Notes: generated from the sequence alone by a model not told the origin. A stretch of 14,148 nucleotides of DNA from Treponema sp. (GCA_031257595.1 JAIROH010000133.1:1-14148); one strand, 5' to 3'. Numbered from the stretch's first letter, positions 7,407-13,087 are shown. Program-made: numbers and translations.

Positions 7407-7481
7407 GCAGTTTGCATGGTATAAAAATTCACTTTCGTGAATTTTTATGCGGTTTTATGCACAAGTGCAACAAACTGCTAG
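7407..7481 (-). repeat. Structured intergenic repeat, copy B
   Basis: Positions 7415-7481 are 64 of 67 identical to copy A. The outer stem is GCAGTTTG (7407-7414) with CAAACTGC (7471-7478), perfect over 8 bp. The inner 14-bp hairpin has one A-to-G change that keeps a wobble pair, and TGCAC-AA-GTGCA (7458-7469) forms the second hairpin. Copies B and C face each other almost without a gap. Confidence 0.8.
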
Positions 7482-7491
7482 CGTTCCGGCA

Positions 7492-7708
7492 AAATCAAAT
7501 GTCGTAATGGGGGCAAAACCCACGGCCACGTAGTTGCCGACGGCGCTGCTTAGTGGGGCAGGCGCATGCGCCCGTATCAGGAAACCGCCGGATGCCTTTG
7601 CGTTACCACAGAACGGCGTCCGGCAATCTGCCGTGACGGGCGCATACGCATGTATCATCCCCGGCGACGTGGGTTTTGACGCTATTTGCTCTTTGATTTG
7701 GTCAAAAC
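7492..7708. repeat. Large nested inverted repeat
   Basis: From the outside in: AAATCAAA 7492-7499 with 7692-7699; an 11-bp perfect arm 7514-7524 with 7668-7678; a 10-bp perfect arm 7566-7575 with 7636-7645; and a 9-of-10 arm 7587-7596 with 7615-7624. The two inner arms are separated by 11 nt on both sides. A competing hairpin pairs GTTTTGAC (7673-7680) with GTCAAAAC (7701-7708). No convincing gene lies here; the rest of 7482-7769 is otherwise empty. Confidence 0.55.
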
Positions 7709-7769
7709 TATAAGAGTAAACCTTTATCTGTTGAATACGATCTTGTTGAAATCTGTATTTGTCAGAACA

Positions 7770-8409
7770 CTAACGGGGGCGTTTTTTGAATATGCCCTTC
7801 AGGGGCAGGGAAAGGGCAAAGCCGCCGAAGATCACGATGAAACGATCCACAATGTTGATGGGGATTCGGGAAAGAATATTCGCCGCCAGTATGGGCGGGC
7901 CGCTCCGGAGAAGCCCTATTTTGAAGGTATCCTCCGGGCTGTAGTGCAGCTTTTCATTTGACAGGACATCGTAGAGGATAAAATCAAGAATTCCCCCAAG
8001 GACGCTCACCACCAGACAGGCGGCAATATAGAGAAGCAGGAGAACCGCCAGAACGCTGACAAACGAAGCCCGTCCCCCCGGCAGGTCCGGGGACGAAGCT
8101 CCGCGAGCCCGTGAAGAATTCCGCAGGCCCGGCTTTATAAGCCATACCAGCAGCACTTCCGCGATACTGCACAACACAAAAACCCAGGTGCTGCTGTCCC
8201 GAAAAAAAATGATCGCCGTCGTAAGAACCGCCACGGCAATTCCCGCTATCGGACCGGCCGCGAAAGTAACGGTGCAGGTAAAACCGATCGAGAAACAGGG
8301 GCAGCCTCAGGACAAACACGCTCAACGTGTTAAGGACATAATTCGCCCCCACCGCCAGGACGCAGAGAACCGGAATTCCCAGTCCCCTCAAAAGGCCCTT
8401 CGCATTCAT
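7770..8409 (-). pseudogene. ECF-transporter-like membrane protein, frameshifted
   Basis: The N-terminal frame reads MNAKGLLRGLGIPVLCVLAVGA and NYVLNTLSVFVLRLPLFLDR; the sequence then continues in another frame as FTCTVTFAAGPIAGIAVAVL and onward to a stop at 7770. The switch lies at the A4 run at 8280-8283 (T4 on the coding strand), consistent with one extra base. Restored, the protein would have about 210 residues and five to six membrane segments. The motif of a short LFLDR-type loop followed by a glycine-rich AAGPIAGI helix recalls S-components of ECF vitamin transporters and related sensor domains. The start at 8409 is chosen because TTCAAA/TATACT promoter boxes occupy 8446-8418. It may be a real pseudogene or a sequencing error. 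Confidence 0.6.
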
Positions 8410-8417
8410 ATCAGAAA

Positions 8418-8446
8418 AGTATATCATGGGGCGTGTTTTTTTTGAA
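8418..8446 (-). promoter_or_regulatory. Candidate promoter of the ECF-like gene
   Basis: On the minus strand TTCAAA (8446-8441) and TATACT (8423-8418) are 17 nt apart. The ATG at 8409 is nine bases beyond the -10 box, so the leader would be zero to two bases. The -35 box overlaps the first codons proposed for the divergent frame at 8433. Confidence 0.45.
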
Positions 8447-8894
8447 GGACGGAAGGAAAATTTTATACGCCGCGGCGATATTCGTTTCCCTGGGGGCCTG
8501 CGCCCGGCGGGGCCAGTCCGCCGAACCGCGAATTCAGGACATTATGGCCCAGTGGACAGCCGTTGAGCGGATTCTTTTAACCGCCGAATTTCCGGTTTCT
8601 CCCGCCCTGGCCGGGGAAATCGACGATTTTTCCCGTTCGGTGGACCGGTTCCTCGATTCCCGGATCTACCGTATGTACCGGTACATCCCCTTTTCCCGTG
8701 ACCGGGGAGCCGGAGCCTTTCTGGCCCCTCCGCCGCCCAATGAACTGGAGGACGACCAATCGGTAAAGGATCTTGTAGCTTCGTTTCGGGAGGCGGCGGT
8801 CAGTACATGGATCCCCGCCTTAAACTCAAAATCAGCCTGGCCCCCGGCGTACACGGCAAATTTACCCGCCGGGAACGGGAGATCCTCACCATGA
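8433..8894 (+). CDS. Lipoprotein-like frame of unknown function
   Basis: A 153-codon frame. The start codon is GTG, or TTG at 8442; neither has a good ribosome site. The N-terminus (KDGRKILYAAAIFVSLGAC) has a basic head, a hydrophobic core and an LGAC lipobox with the cysteine at residue 23, as in bacterial lipoproteins. The middle is helical (IQDIMAQWTAVERILLTAEF, DDFSRSVDRFLDSRIYRMYRY). The last 30 residues, from about 8805, have the Ser/Pro/Ala-rich look of an out-of-frame reading and overlap the HTH frame at 8807. This suggests that the original protein left this frame near 8790-8806. The family is not recognised. Confidence 0.5.
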   Translation: MFFLKDGRKILYAAAIFVSLGACARRGQSAEPRIQDIMAQWTAVERILLTAEFPVSPALAGEIDDFSRSVDRFLDSRIYRMYRYIPFSRDRGAGAFLAPPPPNELEDDQSVKDLVASFREAAVSTWIPALNSKSAWPPAYTANLPAGNGRSSP

Positions 8895-9025
8895 TAAAGC
8901 AGAACTACCCGAACCAGCGCATCGCCGCCAGTCTTTCCATCAGCCTGCGGACTGTGGAAAACCACATCAGCCACATCTACCTGAAGACCGGCTGCTCCAC
9001 CCGTCACGAACTCATTGATTTTTAG
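8807..9025 (+). CDS. LuxR-type (GerE) HTH domain protein or fused C-terminal domain
   Basis: A 72-residue reading. From residue 18, GKFTRREREILTMIKQ and NQRIAASLSISLRTVENHIS are a full LuxR/GerE helix-turn-helix: the TxREREIL entry, the IAxxLxIS first helix and the RTVENHIxHIYxKTGC recognition helix. It ends normally. It overlaps the upstream lipoprotein-like frame by 88 nt in another phase. GGAGG lies 13 nt before the ATG, too far for a strong start. It is either the C-terminal domain of the upstream protein separated by a frameshift, or a small separate regulator. GC-rich third positions support this frame over the overlapping one. Confidence 0.65.
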   Translation: MDPRLKLKISLAPGVHGKFTRREREILTMIKQNYPNQRIAASLSISLRTVENHISHIYLKTGCSTRHELIDF

Positions 9026-9027
9026 CA

Positions 9028-9058
9028 CGAAAGCGGTCTCCCTTTTGCGGTTTTTTTC
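9028..9058 (+). terminator. Weak terminator and 20-bp repeat after the HTH gene
   Basis: CGAAAG pairs loosely with CTTTTG, and GCGG followed by T7 comes next. The 20 bases 9028-9047 recur inverted and exact at 10364-10383, where they belong to a complete hairpin. This copy seems to lack the left arm. Confidence 0.4.
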
Positions 9059-9334
9059 TTAATTCTTCGTTATTTCTCCATTTTTTTGTAAAATCGTACG
9101 TTCACACGGATGATTTATCCAAAAAAACCGGATACATTTTGTCCAACGTATTTGGTTTAGGGTAAGATCCGGGGAATTTTTCCGGTAAAGGACAGTGAAT
9201 ATGCCTGTAATGAATGTTGTATACCCTACCCCCGTCATCCGTTAAGTAGTCCTTTCGTTTCAAAAAATTTTCCTTTTTTCCACATACCCGCGGACTTCCG
9301 TTCCGCGGAATCTCTTTCCTGCCAAAACCAATTT
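9059..9334 (+). other. Leader region of the 107-residue gene
   Basis: No gene longer than 20 codons is supported here. Seen are a possible promoter, TTGTCC 9139-9144 and TAAGAT 9163-9168 (18-nt spacer); a 14-codon frame at 9201-9245 (MPVMNVVYPTPVIR) with AAAGGAC upstream; and a perfect 7-bp hairpin, 9288-9294 with 9302-9308. A short frame followed by a hairpin resembles an attenuator-type leader, but this is speculative. Confidence 0.3.
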
Positions 9335-9346
9335 AAGGAGGCAATC

Positions 9347-9670
9347 ATGCGCATTTTAGCAAAGTTGTCAAAACCCCGTCCGGCTCCGCTCCTGGCGGCC
9401 CATTTTTCCCGGACCGGCTTCAATGCCCAGGACGAAACCTCCGGCGAAACGTCCGGCAAAAAGCAGGCGGAAACCGTGGCCGATGTGCGGGACGCCATGT
9501 CTTTTTCGATCCGCAAGATCGAGATCCTCCGGGCCCTTGTCCGCTTCGCGGAACCGGACCCGGACGCGGACCCCAAAAGCAGGCTGTTCCCCGATTACCG
9601 CCTGGCCATCAGGCTGGGCAATATCGGCATGAGCTTCCAGGCCCTGTACAACTGCGTAAAGACGCTCTAA
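9347..9670 (+). CDS. Small hypothetical protein (107 aa)
   Basis: The start is supported by a full AAGGAGG at 9335-9341, 5 nt before the ATG, and GC-rich third positions fit the genome. The first 20 residues are basic (MRILAKLSKPRPAPLLAAHF). Residues 28-42 are Thr/Ser/Glu-rich and linker-like. The rest is helical and charged (RKIEILRALVRFAEPDPDAD, LAIRLGNIGMSFQALYNCVKTL). No family is recognised and no signal peptide or membrane segment is clear. It is followed 8 nt later by a strong GC-rich terminator that is also a direct repeat. Confidence 0.6.
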   Translation: MRILAKLSKPRPAPLLAAHFSRTGFNAQDETSGETSGKKQAETVADVRDAMSFSIRKIEILRALVRFAEPDPDADPKSRLFPDYRLAIRLGNIGMSFQALYNCVKTL

Positions 9671-9672
9671 AA

Positions 9673-9718
9673 AGAACCCGCCGGAACCCCGCACGGGGTT
9701 CCGGCGTCTTTGCGAAGT
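9673..9718 (+). terminator. Terminator hairpin, direct repeat copy 1
   Basis: A 12-bp perfect stem (9679-9690 with 9695-9706, loop GCAC) is followed by TCTTT, directly after the stop of the 107-residue gene. The 46 bases recur at 10285-10330 with three differences, all in the loop and its edge. The copies bracket the toxin-antitoxin cassette. Confidence 0.75.
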
Positions 9719-9726
9719 ACCTGCCC

Positions 9727-9999
9727 CTATTTATATGCGTCTTTTCTATCTTCAATATTAATTATAAAAACAATAAATGCCGTTTCATCAATTTTATAGA
9801 ATAACCTGTAATCACCCATTCTAAAACGATAAATTTCTCTATATTCTCCTTTCAATTTTTTAATATTAACACCAAAAAATGGATTATTTCCAAGAATTGG
9901 ATATACATCTTCAAATATTTTTTTGTATAAAGGATTGTATTTTCTTGCTTTTATTTTCTTCAAAAATGTATCGGTTTCGGCTATTTTATATTTATCCAA
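9727..9999 (-). CDS. RelE/ParE-superfamily toxin
   Basis: A 90-residue basic protein. The pattern YKIAETDTFLKKIKARKYN, the central IKKLKGEYREIYRFRMGDYR and LFYKIDETAFIVFIINIEDR near the end match the RelE/YafQ/ParE fold: L-x-G-x-YR-x-R-x-GDYR-x-x-Y. Such toxins are usually ribosome-dependent mRNA interferases (RelE) or gyrase poisons (ParE); the subtype is not decided here. The start is a TTG (9999-9997) overlapping the antitoxin stop by 8 nt, so translation is probably coupled. The gene is strikingly AT-rich compared with its neighbours, suggesting horizontal transfer. Confidence 0.85.
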   Translation of the reverse strand: MDKYKIAETDTFLKKIKARKYNPLYKKIFEDVYPILGNNPFFGVNIKKLKGEYREIYRFRMGDYRLFYKIDETAFIVFIINIEDRKDAYK

Positions 10000-10225
10000 T
10001 TATTTTGTACCGCCCCTTTTTTACGTCCTCTATTCCTGCTTTTATATCTTTTTCAAAAGTCACAAGTTCATTCATTTCACTATCATCAACGATATTATTA
10101 TTAAATATATAATTTATAGCCGCATATTCTATAAAATTGGAAATCGTCCGCCTGTCCCCATCGGCGGCCCTTTTAAGAGTATCATAAATATTATCTTCCA
10201 CCCGTAAAGTTATAGTTTTACCCAT
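9992..10225 (-). CDS. Ribbon-helix-helix (CopG/RelB-like) antitoxin
   Basis: A 77-residue protein. Residues 3-45 (KTITLRVEDNIYDTLKRAAD, then RRTISNFIEYAAINYI) form a ribbon-helix-helix domain: an alternating beta strand, then two helices. The acidic tail (DDSEMNELVTFEKDIKAGIEDVKKGRYKI) is the toxin-binding part. It neutralises the RelE-like toxin encoded just downstream and probably represses the operon. The start at 10225 is chosen over an upstream in-frame ATG because GGAGG lies 7 nt before it. It is AT-rich, like the toxin. Confidence 0.85.
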   Translation of the reverse strand: MGKTITLRVEDNIYDTLKRAADGDRRTISNFIEYAAINYIFNNNIVDDSEMNELVTFEKDIKAGIEDVKKGRYKIIG

Positions 10226-10244
10226 GATAAATCCTCCACATTCA

Positions 10245-10273
10245 ATAATATTCAAAATGCTTCATTTTGTCAA
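10245..10273 (-). promoter_or_regulatory. Promoter and operator of the toxin-antitoxin operon
   Basis: TTGACA (10273-10268) and TATTAT (10250-10245) on the minus strand are 17 nt apart, close to consensus. The spacer contains a perfect palindrome, AAAATG-CTT-CATTTT (10254-10268), well placed for binding by the antitoxin dimer or its complex with the toxin. Confidence 0.7.
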
Positions 10274-10284
10274 GCCATGTTCGT

Positions 10285-10330
10285 AGAACCCGCCGGAACC
10301 CCGCCTAGGGTTCCGGCGTCTTTGCGAAGT
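10285..10330 (+). repeat. Direct repeat copy 2 (terminator-like)
   Basis: It matches 9673-9718 at 43 of 46 bases. The stem is partly opened near the loop, where CCTA replaces CACG. It is not at a gene end, in contrast to copy 1, so it is more likely the duplicated copy. Confidence 0.75.
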
Positions 10331-10363
10331 TACCGGACTTTGAAGAATTTTTTACCGCGAAGT

Positions 10364-10388
10364 CAAAAGGGAGACCGCTTTCGCGGTC
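10364..10388. repeat. Hairpin containing the 20-bp inverted repeat
   Basis: GACCGC-TTTC-GCGGTC (10373-10388) is a perfect 6-bp hairpin. Bases 10364-10383 are the exact reverse complement of 9028-9047. Read on the minus strand it resembles a short terminator followed by TCCCTTTTG. Confidence 0.5.
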
Positions 10389-10403
10389 AATCAGAAAGAA
10401 AAA

Positions 10404-10610
10404 GGAAGGAGAAAAACGAGGCTTTGTACCGGAATTGCGTCCTTTGCCTGGAAAAAGCTGGCGGAACTGACGGGGGAGAAAGACGCCAGGAAGGGACTGA
10501 CGGCGGCCTACCTGTTTGAACTGTGGGCCAAGCTCGATCTCCTGGACGTCGTTCGAAGCCCTCAAAGACATCCGCATCAACGACCCGGTGTTCCGGCGCC
10601 CTTGTGGTTC
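10404..10610 (+). pseudogene. Decayed gene fragment, unknown family
   Basis: A GC-rich reading runs TRLCTGIASFAWKKLAELTG, then EKDARKGLTAAYLFELWAKL and DLLD, to about 10548. It continues after a +1 shift as SFEALKDIRINDPVFRRP. GAAGGAG at 10405-10411 lies 4 nt before ACG (10416), exactly where an ATG would be expected, so the start codon may have been lost by one T-to-C change. The helical, charged composition looks like real protein. No family is recognised. Confidence 0.35.
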
Positions 10611-10611
10611 A

Positions 10612-10786
10612 TTTCTTGATTCTTCCTGCAATGTTTTGTCAAAAAATGTATTATTTCGATATTCCCTGTACCCTTTTTGAAACTCTTGTTCAAAAATTTC
10701 AAGATCATTTTCATTCTCTATATTTAGCAGGTAGTCACTAAAATTATTTAAATTGTCATATGAGGTGATTTCAAAATTGAAATTTT
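10612..10786 (-). pseudogene. AT-rich coding remnant
   Basis: The minus strand is open here and reads ITSYDNLNNFSDYLLNIENE, then NDLEIFEQEFQKGYREYRNN and TFFDKTLQEESRNE. This is an acidic, helical composition without a usable start codon. It is AT-rich like the toxin-antitoxin cassette and joins GC-rich sequence abruptly near 10610. It may be what is left of another accessory gene, possibly an antitoxin, but no family can be named. Confidence 0.3.
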
Positions 10787-10822
10787 GAAATCACTACCAA
10801 TAAAAAAGTACTTTTGTAAGGC
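10765..10822 (-). repeat. Hairpin plus A-tract module, copy 2
   Basis: A perfect 14-bp inverted repeat, 10765-10778 with 10781-10794, is followed by ACCAAT, an A6 tract, GTACTTTTGTA and GGCC. The order of parts is the same as at 1107-1165, and only the stem bases differ. Confidence 0.55.
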
Positions 10823-10848
10823 CCGGAGGGCCTGAAAAAGTACAAAAG
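10802..10848 (-). terminator. Intrinsic terminator of the hisG-hisB operon
   Basis: On the minus strand CTTTTGTA (10848-10841) pairs with TACAAAAG (10818-10811), and AGGCCC (10833-10828) with GGGCCT (10824-10819), loop TCC. TAC and T6 (10807-10802) follow. It begins 16 nt after the hisB stop. Confidence 0.8.
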
Positions 10849-10863
10849 CCGGCTTCACAGGCT

Positions 10864-11484
10864 TTACGCAAGCGTACCCTTTGTCGACGGAACAAAATCC
10901 GGGTAACGGGGATCTATCTCCACGGCTTCCCGGATTGCCCGCGCGGCGGCCTTGAACAAAGCTTCTATTTTGTGGTGATCGCTCCGGCCGCGGAGTATGT
11001 CGATGTGAAGCGCCACGGCCGCGCTGTTGGTAAAACCCTGCCAGAAATCTTCAATGGTGTCGATCTGGAAAGACGAAGCAGCCTTGCCTTCAACCGCCGA
11101 AACCAGCGGAATGCCGGAAAGCCGGGCGTCAAACACCAAAAAAGGCCGGCCGGAAATATCCACCGCGGCCCTGGCTAACGTTTCGTCCATCGGGAAAAGG
11201 CAGCTGCCGGTACGGCGTATCCCGCGCTTGTCGCCAAGCGCCGTGGCAAAACACTGGCCAAGGACAATGCCGATATCTTCCACAAGATGATGCTGATCCA
11301 CTTCAAGGTCGCCTTTCGCGCGAACTTCCAGGTCTACAAGGCTGTGCCGCGCAAACGTGTTAAGCATGTGAACCATAAAGCCAATCGGACAGTCAAGCTT
11401 CGCTTCGCCGGTCCCGTCAAGGTTAATCTTTATCGAAATATCGGTTTCTTTTGTCTTTCGGCTGATTTCGGCGCTTCGCATCAT
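10864..11484 (-). CDS. hisB: Imidazoleglycerol-phosphate dehydratase
   Basis: A 206-residue protein of normal monofunctional length, without the phosphatase domain found in enteric HisB. It removes water from imidazole glycerol phosphate in the sixth step of histidine synthesis, in the cytoplasm. Both metal-binding signatures are present: QHHLVEDIG around residues 64-72 and DHHKIEALFKA at 169-179. FARHSLVDLEV (44-54) and PMDETLARAAVDISGRPFLVFD (98-119) are also typical. AGGAGG precedes two consecutive ATG codons (11484 and 11481); spacing is 4 nt to the first and 7 nt to the second, so the second may be used. The gene follows the EIIC-like gene by 16 nt and is the last gene before a terminator. 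Confidence 0.95.
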   Translation of the reverse strand: MMRSAEISRKTKETDISIKINLDGTGEAKLDCPIGFMVHMLNTFARHSLVDLEVRAKGDLEVDQHHLVEDIGIVLGQCFATALGDKRGIRRTGSCLFPMDETLARAAVDISGRPFLVFDARLSGIPLVSAVEGKAASSFQIDTIEDFWQGFTNSAAVALHIDILRGRSDHHKIEALFKAAARAIREAVEIDPRYPDFVPSTKGTLA

Positions 11485-11500
11485 AATTCCTCCTGTTTGC

Positions 11501-13087
11501 CTATTCGGTAAGCGCGTCGCCTTTTTTACGGAGCAGGGTATTCAGCAGCAGGTAGAAAACGCAGGCCGAACCAAGGCTTACGGCCATCGCGATCACCATG
11601 CCCAGGGCGTTGTTTGAAAGTCCCGGCGCGACAAAGGACGCTACATAGGCGGTGGATTTTACGTTAAAGATACCGACGACAAGTCCGCCGAGTCCCGCCG
11701 CCGCCAGAGCCGCCGCAAAAAGCAGCTTCGACGAAAGCATAAACGGATAGGCCGCTTCCACATAAGTGCCAAAGGCCATGTTGATAAAGAAGCCCATCGA
11801 CGCCGCGGGCCGTTCGCCGTTCTGCCGCGGCCTGATGATATTCGCCAGCGTAATCCCCGCGGAAACCATCACCAGGGAACACATATCCACCGCGCCGAGA
11901 AAACTAAAACCGTATTCTTCCATTTCGAGGAGGGCGATGGGAAGTATCGCCGCGTGATAAACCCCGGCCATGATTGCCGGCCAGATTAAAAGTCCGGCGA
12001 TAAGGCCGCAAAGCGGCGCGTTAAAGGCCAGCGCCCAGTCAATCAGTGTCCGTATGCTGTTGCCAAACCACAGGGCAATCGGGGCGATAAAGAAAAACAC
12101 CAAAAGCCCCGCCGCAAGGCCCGAAAGGCCGCCGCCCACAATGTTCGCCGTGGTTCCGGGCCAGCCTCTTCCCAGGACAAAGAGGATCAGATAATGAACG
12201 AAGATCCCCGCCAGTATGCCGCCCACAAGGCCCCCGAGTATTCCGCCGCCGGTGGAAAGGGCTCCGGCAATCACCCCGGAAACTATGCCCACCTCGTTAA
12301 GGCCGGAAATCTGCCGTGCCGCCACCGCCGCGATGATGATGGGAAGCGTATCCAGCAATTTTTGCTGTATGGTTTCAAAGAAACCGGTAACGGCCGCGTC
12401 CGGAGCGACCTTGGAAAGGATCTGCCATATCGCCAGGGACAGGGCGGCGGCAATAAAGCCCGGCAGGGACGAAAACAATATGCCCCGCACATTGATCCGG
12501 CCAAAGGGACTCCCCGAAGCGTCCGCCCCTTCAACGCTGCCCAGTACGGGACGGTACCTGTTACCGAAATGTTTTGCCAGAGCCACGGCGGCGGCAATCG
12601 CCCGTGTCCGGTTGGTGGTACCGGTGGTACCGGATGCGGAGATAATGTTAAGTCCCGCCGCTTTGGCCCGCGCGACCGAGGATCCTCCCGTACCGGCGGC
12701 GGGAATTTTTTCCCGTGCCGCCGCGGCCACCGCAAGGCTGTTTACCTTTTCCGGATCGGCGCTTACCAGTACCAGCGCGTCCAGTTCTTTTTTATCTACA
12801 GCCCCGGCGATTGTTTTATCAAGCGCCGCGGCCTTTTCGTTGATCTCTTTAAGGGTTTTCCGTTCCGATTCAACCAGAACGCTCCCTTCAACGGTCCACA
12901 GGGACGCGGGAGCGTCTTCTCTAATCCCGTCCATCGACTGGCCCGCGGCAATAAACTGCACATGGGTTACTTCAATCCCCGCCGCTTCAAGCTGTTTCTT
13001 CAATTCCCCCAGCAGCGCCCCGGGAGCTTTTCCTCCAAGGTTAAAAAGATTTCCTCCGCTGCTTCCTATTATTGCCGCTTTTTTCAT
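11501..13087 (-). CDS. EIIC-like membrane protein with an N-terminal soluble domain
   Basis: A 528-residue protein. Residues 1-180 are soluble and glycine-rich: AIIGSSGGNLFNLGG at 5-19, a predicted Rossmann-like order of strands and helices, ALVLVSADPEKVNSLA at 104-119, then AAGTGGSSVARAKAAGLNII and SASGTTGTTNR at 150-160. Residues about 202-520 hold roughly ten membrane segments. GVYHAAILPIALLEMEEYG (375-393) and FGTYVEAAYPFML (439-451) recall the glucose/glucoside-type PTS EIIC motifs (GxHxxxxPI, and GITEPAIYG with the glutamate kept). No EIIA or EIIB motif with a phosphorylatable Cys or His is evident. Sugar or another small substrate may be transported. The start has AGGAGG 5 nt upstream, 22 nt after hisG, so it belongs to the his operon. 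Confidence 0.6.
   Translation of the reverse strand: MKKAAIIGSSGGNLFNLGGKAPGALLGELKKQLEAAGIEVTHVQFIAAGQSMDGIREDAPASLWTVEGSVLVESERKTLKEINEKAAALDKTIAGAVDKKELDALVLVSADPEKVNSLAVAAAAREKIPAAGTGGSSVARAKAAGLNIISASGTTGTTNRTRAIAAAVALAKHFGNRYRPVLGSVEGADASGSPFGRINVRGILFSSLPGFIAAALSLAIWQILSKVAPDAAVTGFFETIQQKLLDTLPIIIAAVAARQISGLNEVGIVSGVIAGALSTGGGILGGLVGGILAGIFVHYLILFVLGRGWPGTTANIVGGGLSGLAAGLLVFFFIAPIALWFGNSIRTLIDWALAFNAPLCGLIAGLLIWPAIMAGVYHAAILPIALLEMEEYGFSFLGAVDMCSLVMVSAGITLANIIRPRQNGERPAASMGFFINMAFGTYVEAAYPFMLSSKLLFAAALAAAGLGGLVVGIFNVKSTAYVASFVAPGLSNNALGMVIAMAVSLGSACVFYLLLNTLLRKKGDALTE

Noticed and set aside
7566..7645. Integron attC site
   Set aside because: The inner inverted repeat lacks the GTTRRRY and RYYYAAC core sites, and no integrase is nearby.
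9673..10330. CRISPR-like array made by the 46-bp repeats
   Set aside because: There are only two copies, 566 bp apart, with genes between them and no spacer-sized units.
10590..10608. Third partial copy of the 46-bp repeat (GTTCCGGCG followed by a similar string)
   Set aside because: Only about 15 of 18 bases match, without the hairpin arm; it also reads in frame in the decayed fragment, so chance is likely.
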